Assembly: GCA_937997355.1 (NCBI GenBank)
Contig: CALKTZ010000961.1
Location: 1 to 14,228 of the forward strand
Length of the DNA: 14,228 nucleotides
DNA from: an uncultured Planctomycetales bacterium
Lineage (GTDB): Bacteria; Planctomycetota; Planctomycetia; Isosphaerales; Isosphaeraceae
Reading direction: 5' to 3'
The notes under the pieces are model-generated. The model did no database searches. It was given only the letters and a program-made list of their open reading frames with translations, and had not been told where the DNA came from. The position numbers were made by a program, and so were the translations under genes. Of the stretch, positions 13,813-14,228 are shown piece by piece (position 1 is the first letter of the stretch; every line of letters begins with the position of its first letter).

Positions 13813-14228
13813 ATGGGCTTCACCGTCTGGTATTTCATCATCGGCCTCCTGCTCATCGGGATGGCCATTTCCCGGTCGGCCCTGAGGCGTCTGCCCCTCT
13901 CGACGTCCATGCTGTATCTGGTCGTCGGCATGGTCCTCGGCCCGGTCGGTCTCGGCCTGCTCCGGATCGATCCCCTCGATGCCCCGGCCTTCGTGGAGCG
14001 GTTCGCCGAGGTCGCCGTCCTGGCCTCCCTGTTCACGGCGGGCCTCAAGCTCCGCGCCCCGCTCGACGATCCGCTCTGGAGGGTGCCCCTCCGGCTCGGC
14101 GTGATCACCATGGCCGTCAGCGTCGGATTGGTGACGCTGGTCGGCGTGCTCGGCCTCGGCCTACCGCTCGGGGCGGCCGTCTTGCTCGGGGCCATCCTCG
14201 CCCCCACCGACCCGGTGCTCGCCTCGGA
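13813..14228 (+). CDS. CPA1-type cation/proton antiporter, N-terminal part
   Basis: The gene is cut by the right edge, leaving 138 codons. It starts MGFTVWYFIIGLLLIGMAIS and continues with several hydrophobic helices (about 4-19, 33-50, 65-78, 94-113, 118-132). GAILAPTDPVLAS at the break is the conserved motif of the monovalent cation:proton antiporter (CPA/NhaP-like) fold, where the Asp of TDP is functionally important. The family exchanges Na+ or K+ for H+ across the inner membrane. The ATG at 13813 gives a proper first membrane helix, but no strong Shine-Dalgarno site precedes it. It is 155 bp after the esterase gene, and linkage to that operon is uncertain. Ion preference and any C-terminal regulatory domain lie outside the window. 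Confidence 0.88.
   Translation, partial: MGFTVWYFIIGLLLIGMAISRSALRRLPLSTSMLYLVVGMVLGPVGLGLLRIDPLDAPAFVERFAEVAVLASLFTAGLKLRAPLDDPLWRVPLRLGVITMAVSVGLVTLVGVLGLGLPLGAAVLLGAILAPTDPVLAS

Overview
The window is GC-rich and looks bacterial. Three things point to a planctomycete, probably of the Isosphaeraceae type: the GC-rich codon use, an intergenic block of short repeats whose core is CGAACGAACCCAAT (a pattern I associate with that group), and the gene content. This assignment is an inference; there is no rRNA or tRNA in the window to confirm it.

Positions 1-10304 hold one complete type I CRISPR-Cas locus, all read on the minus strand. In transcription order it runs: WYL-domain regulator (9306-10304), cas6 (8631-9245), cas3 with fused HD and helicase domains (6273-8594), cas8a1 (4726-6285), cas7 (3709-4662), cas5 (3056-3706), cas4-cas1 (1379-3040), cas2 (924-1223), a leader of about 390 bp, and a CRISPR array that runs off the left edge (1-535). 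The proteins resemble the MYXAN subtype, meaning the Cmx/DevT-DevR-DevS set of the Myxococcus xanthus dev locus (historically filed under I-A or I-B). Cas6 processes the crRNA, Cas8a1, Cas7 and Cas5 form the Cascade, Cas3 degrades the target, and Cas4-Cas1 with Cas2 acquires spacers. Short gaps or overlaps with good Shine-Dalgarno sites suggest one operon.

The most notable point is the cas4-cas1 fusion. An in-frame TGA at 2198-2200 splits it inside the Cas1 N-terminal domain. The frame is otherwise open from 3040 to 1379 and all catalytic residues are kept on both sides. The interference genes look intact, so the locus may still interfere with invaders while adaptation is damaged or depends on restart or readthrough.

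Positions 10305-11392 are a 1.1 kb divergent intergenic region. It has a perfect 8-bp inverted repeat upstream of the WYL gene (10476-10498) and the short repeat block with about 35-bp periodicity (10901-11211).

Positions 11393-14228 are on the plus strand: a DUF362 protein, an erythromycin-esterase-family protein 15 bp behind it, a short non-coding stretch with a possible dehydrogenase remnant on the minus strand, and the start of a CPA1-type cation/proton antiporter cut by the right edge.
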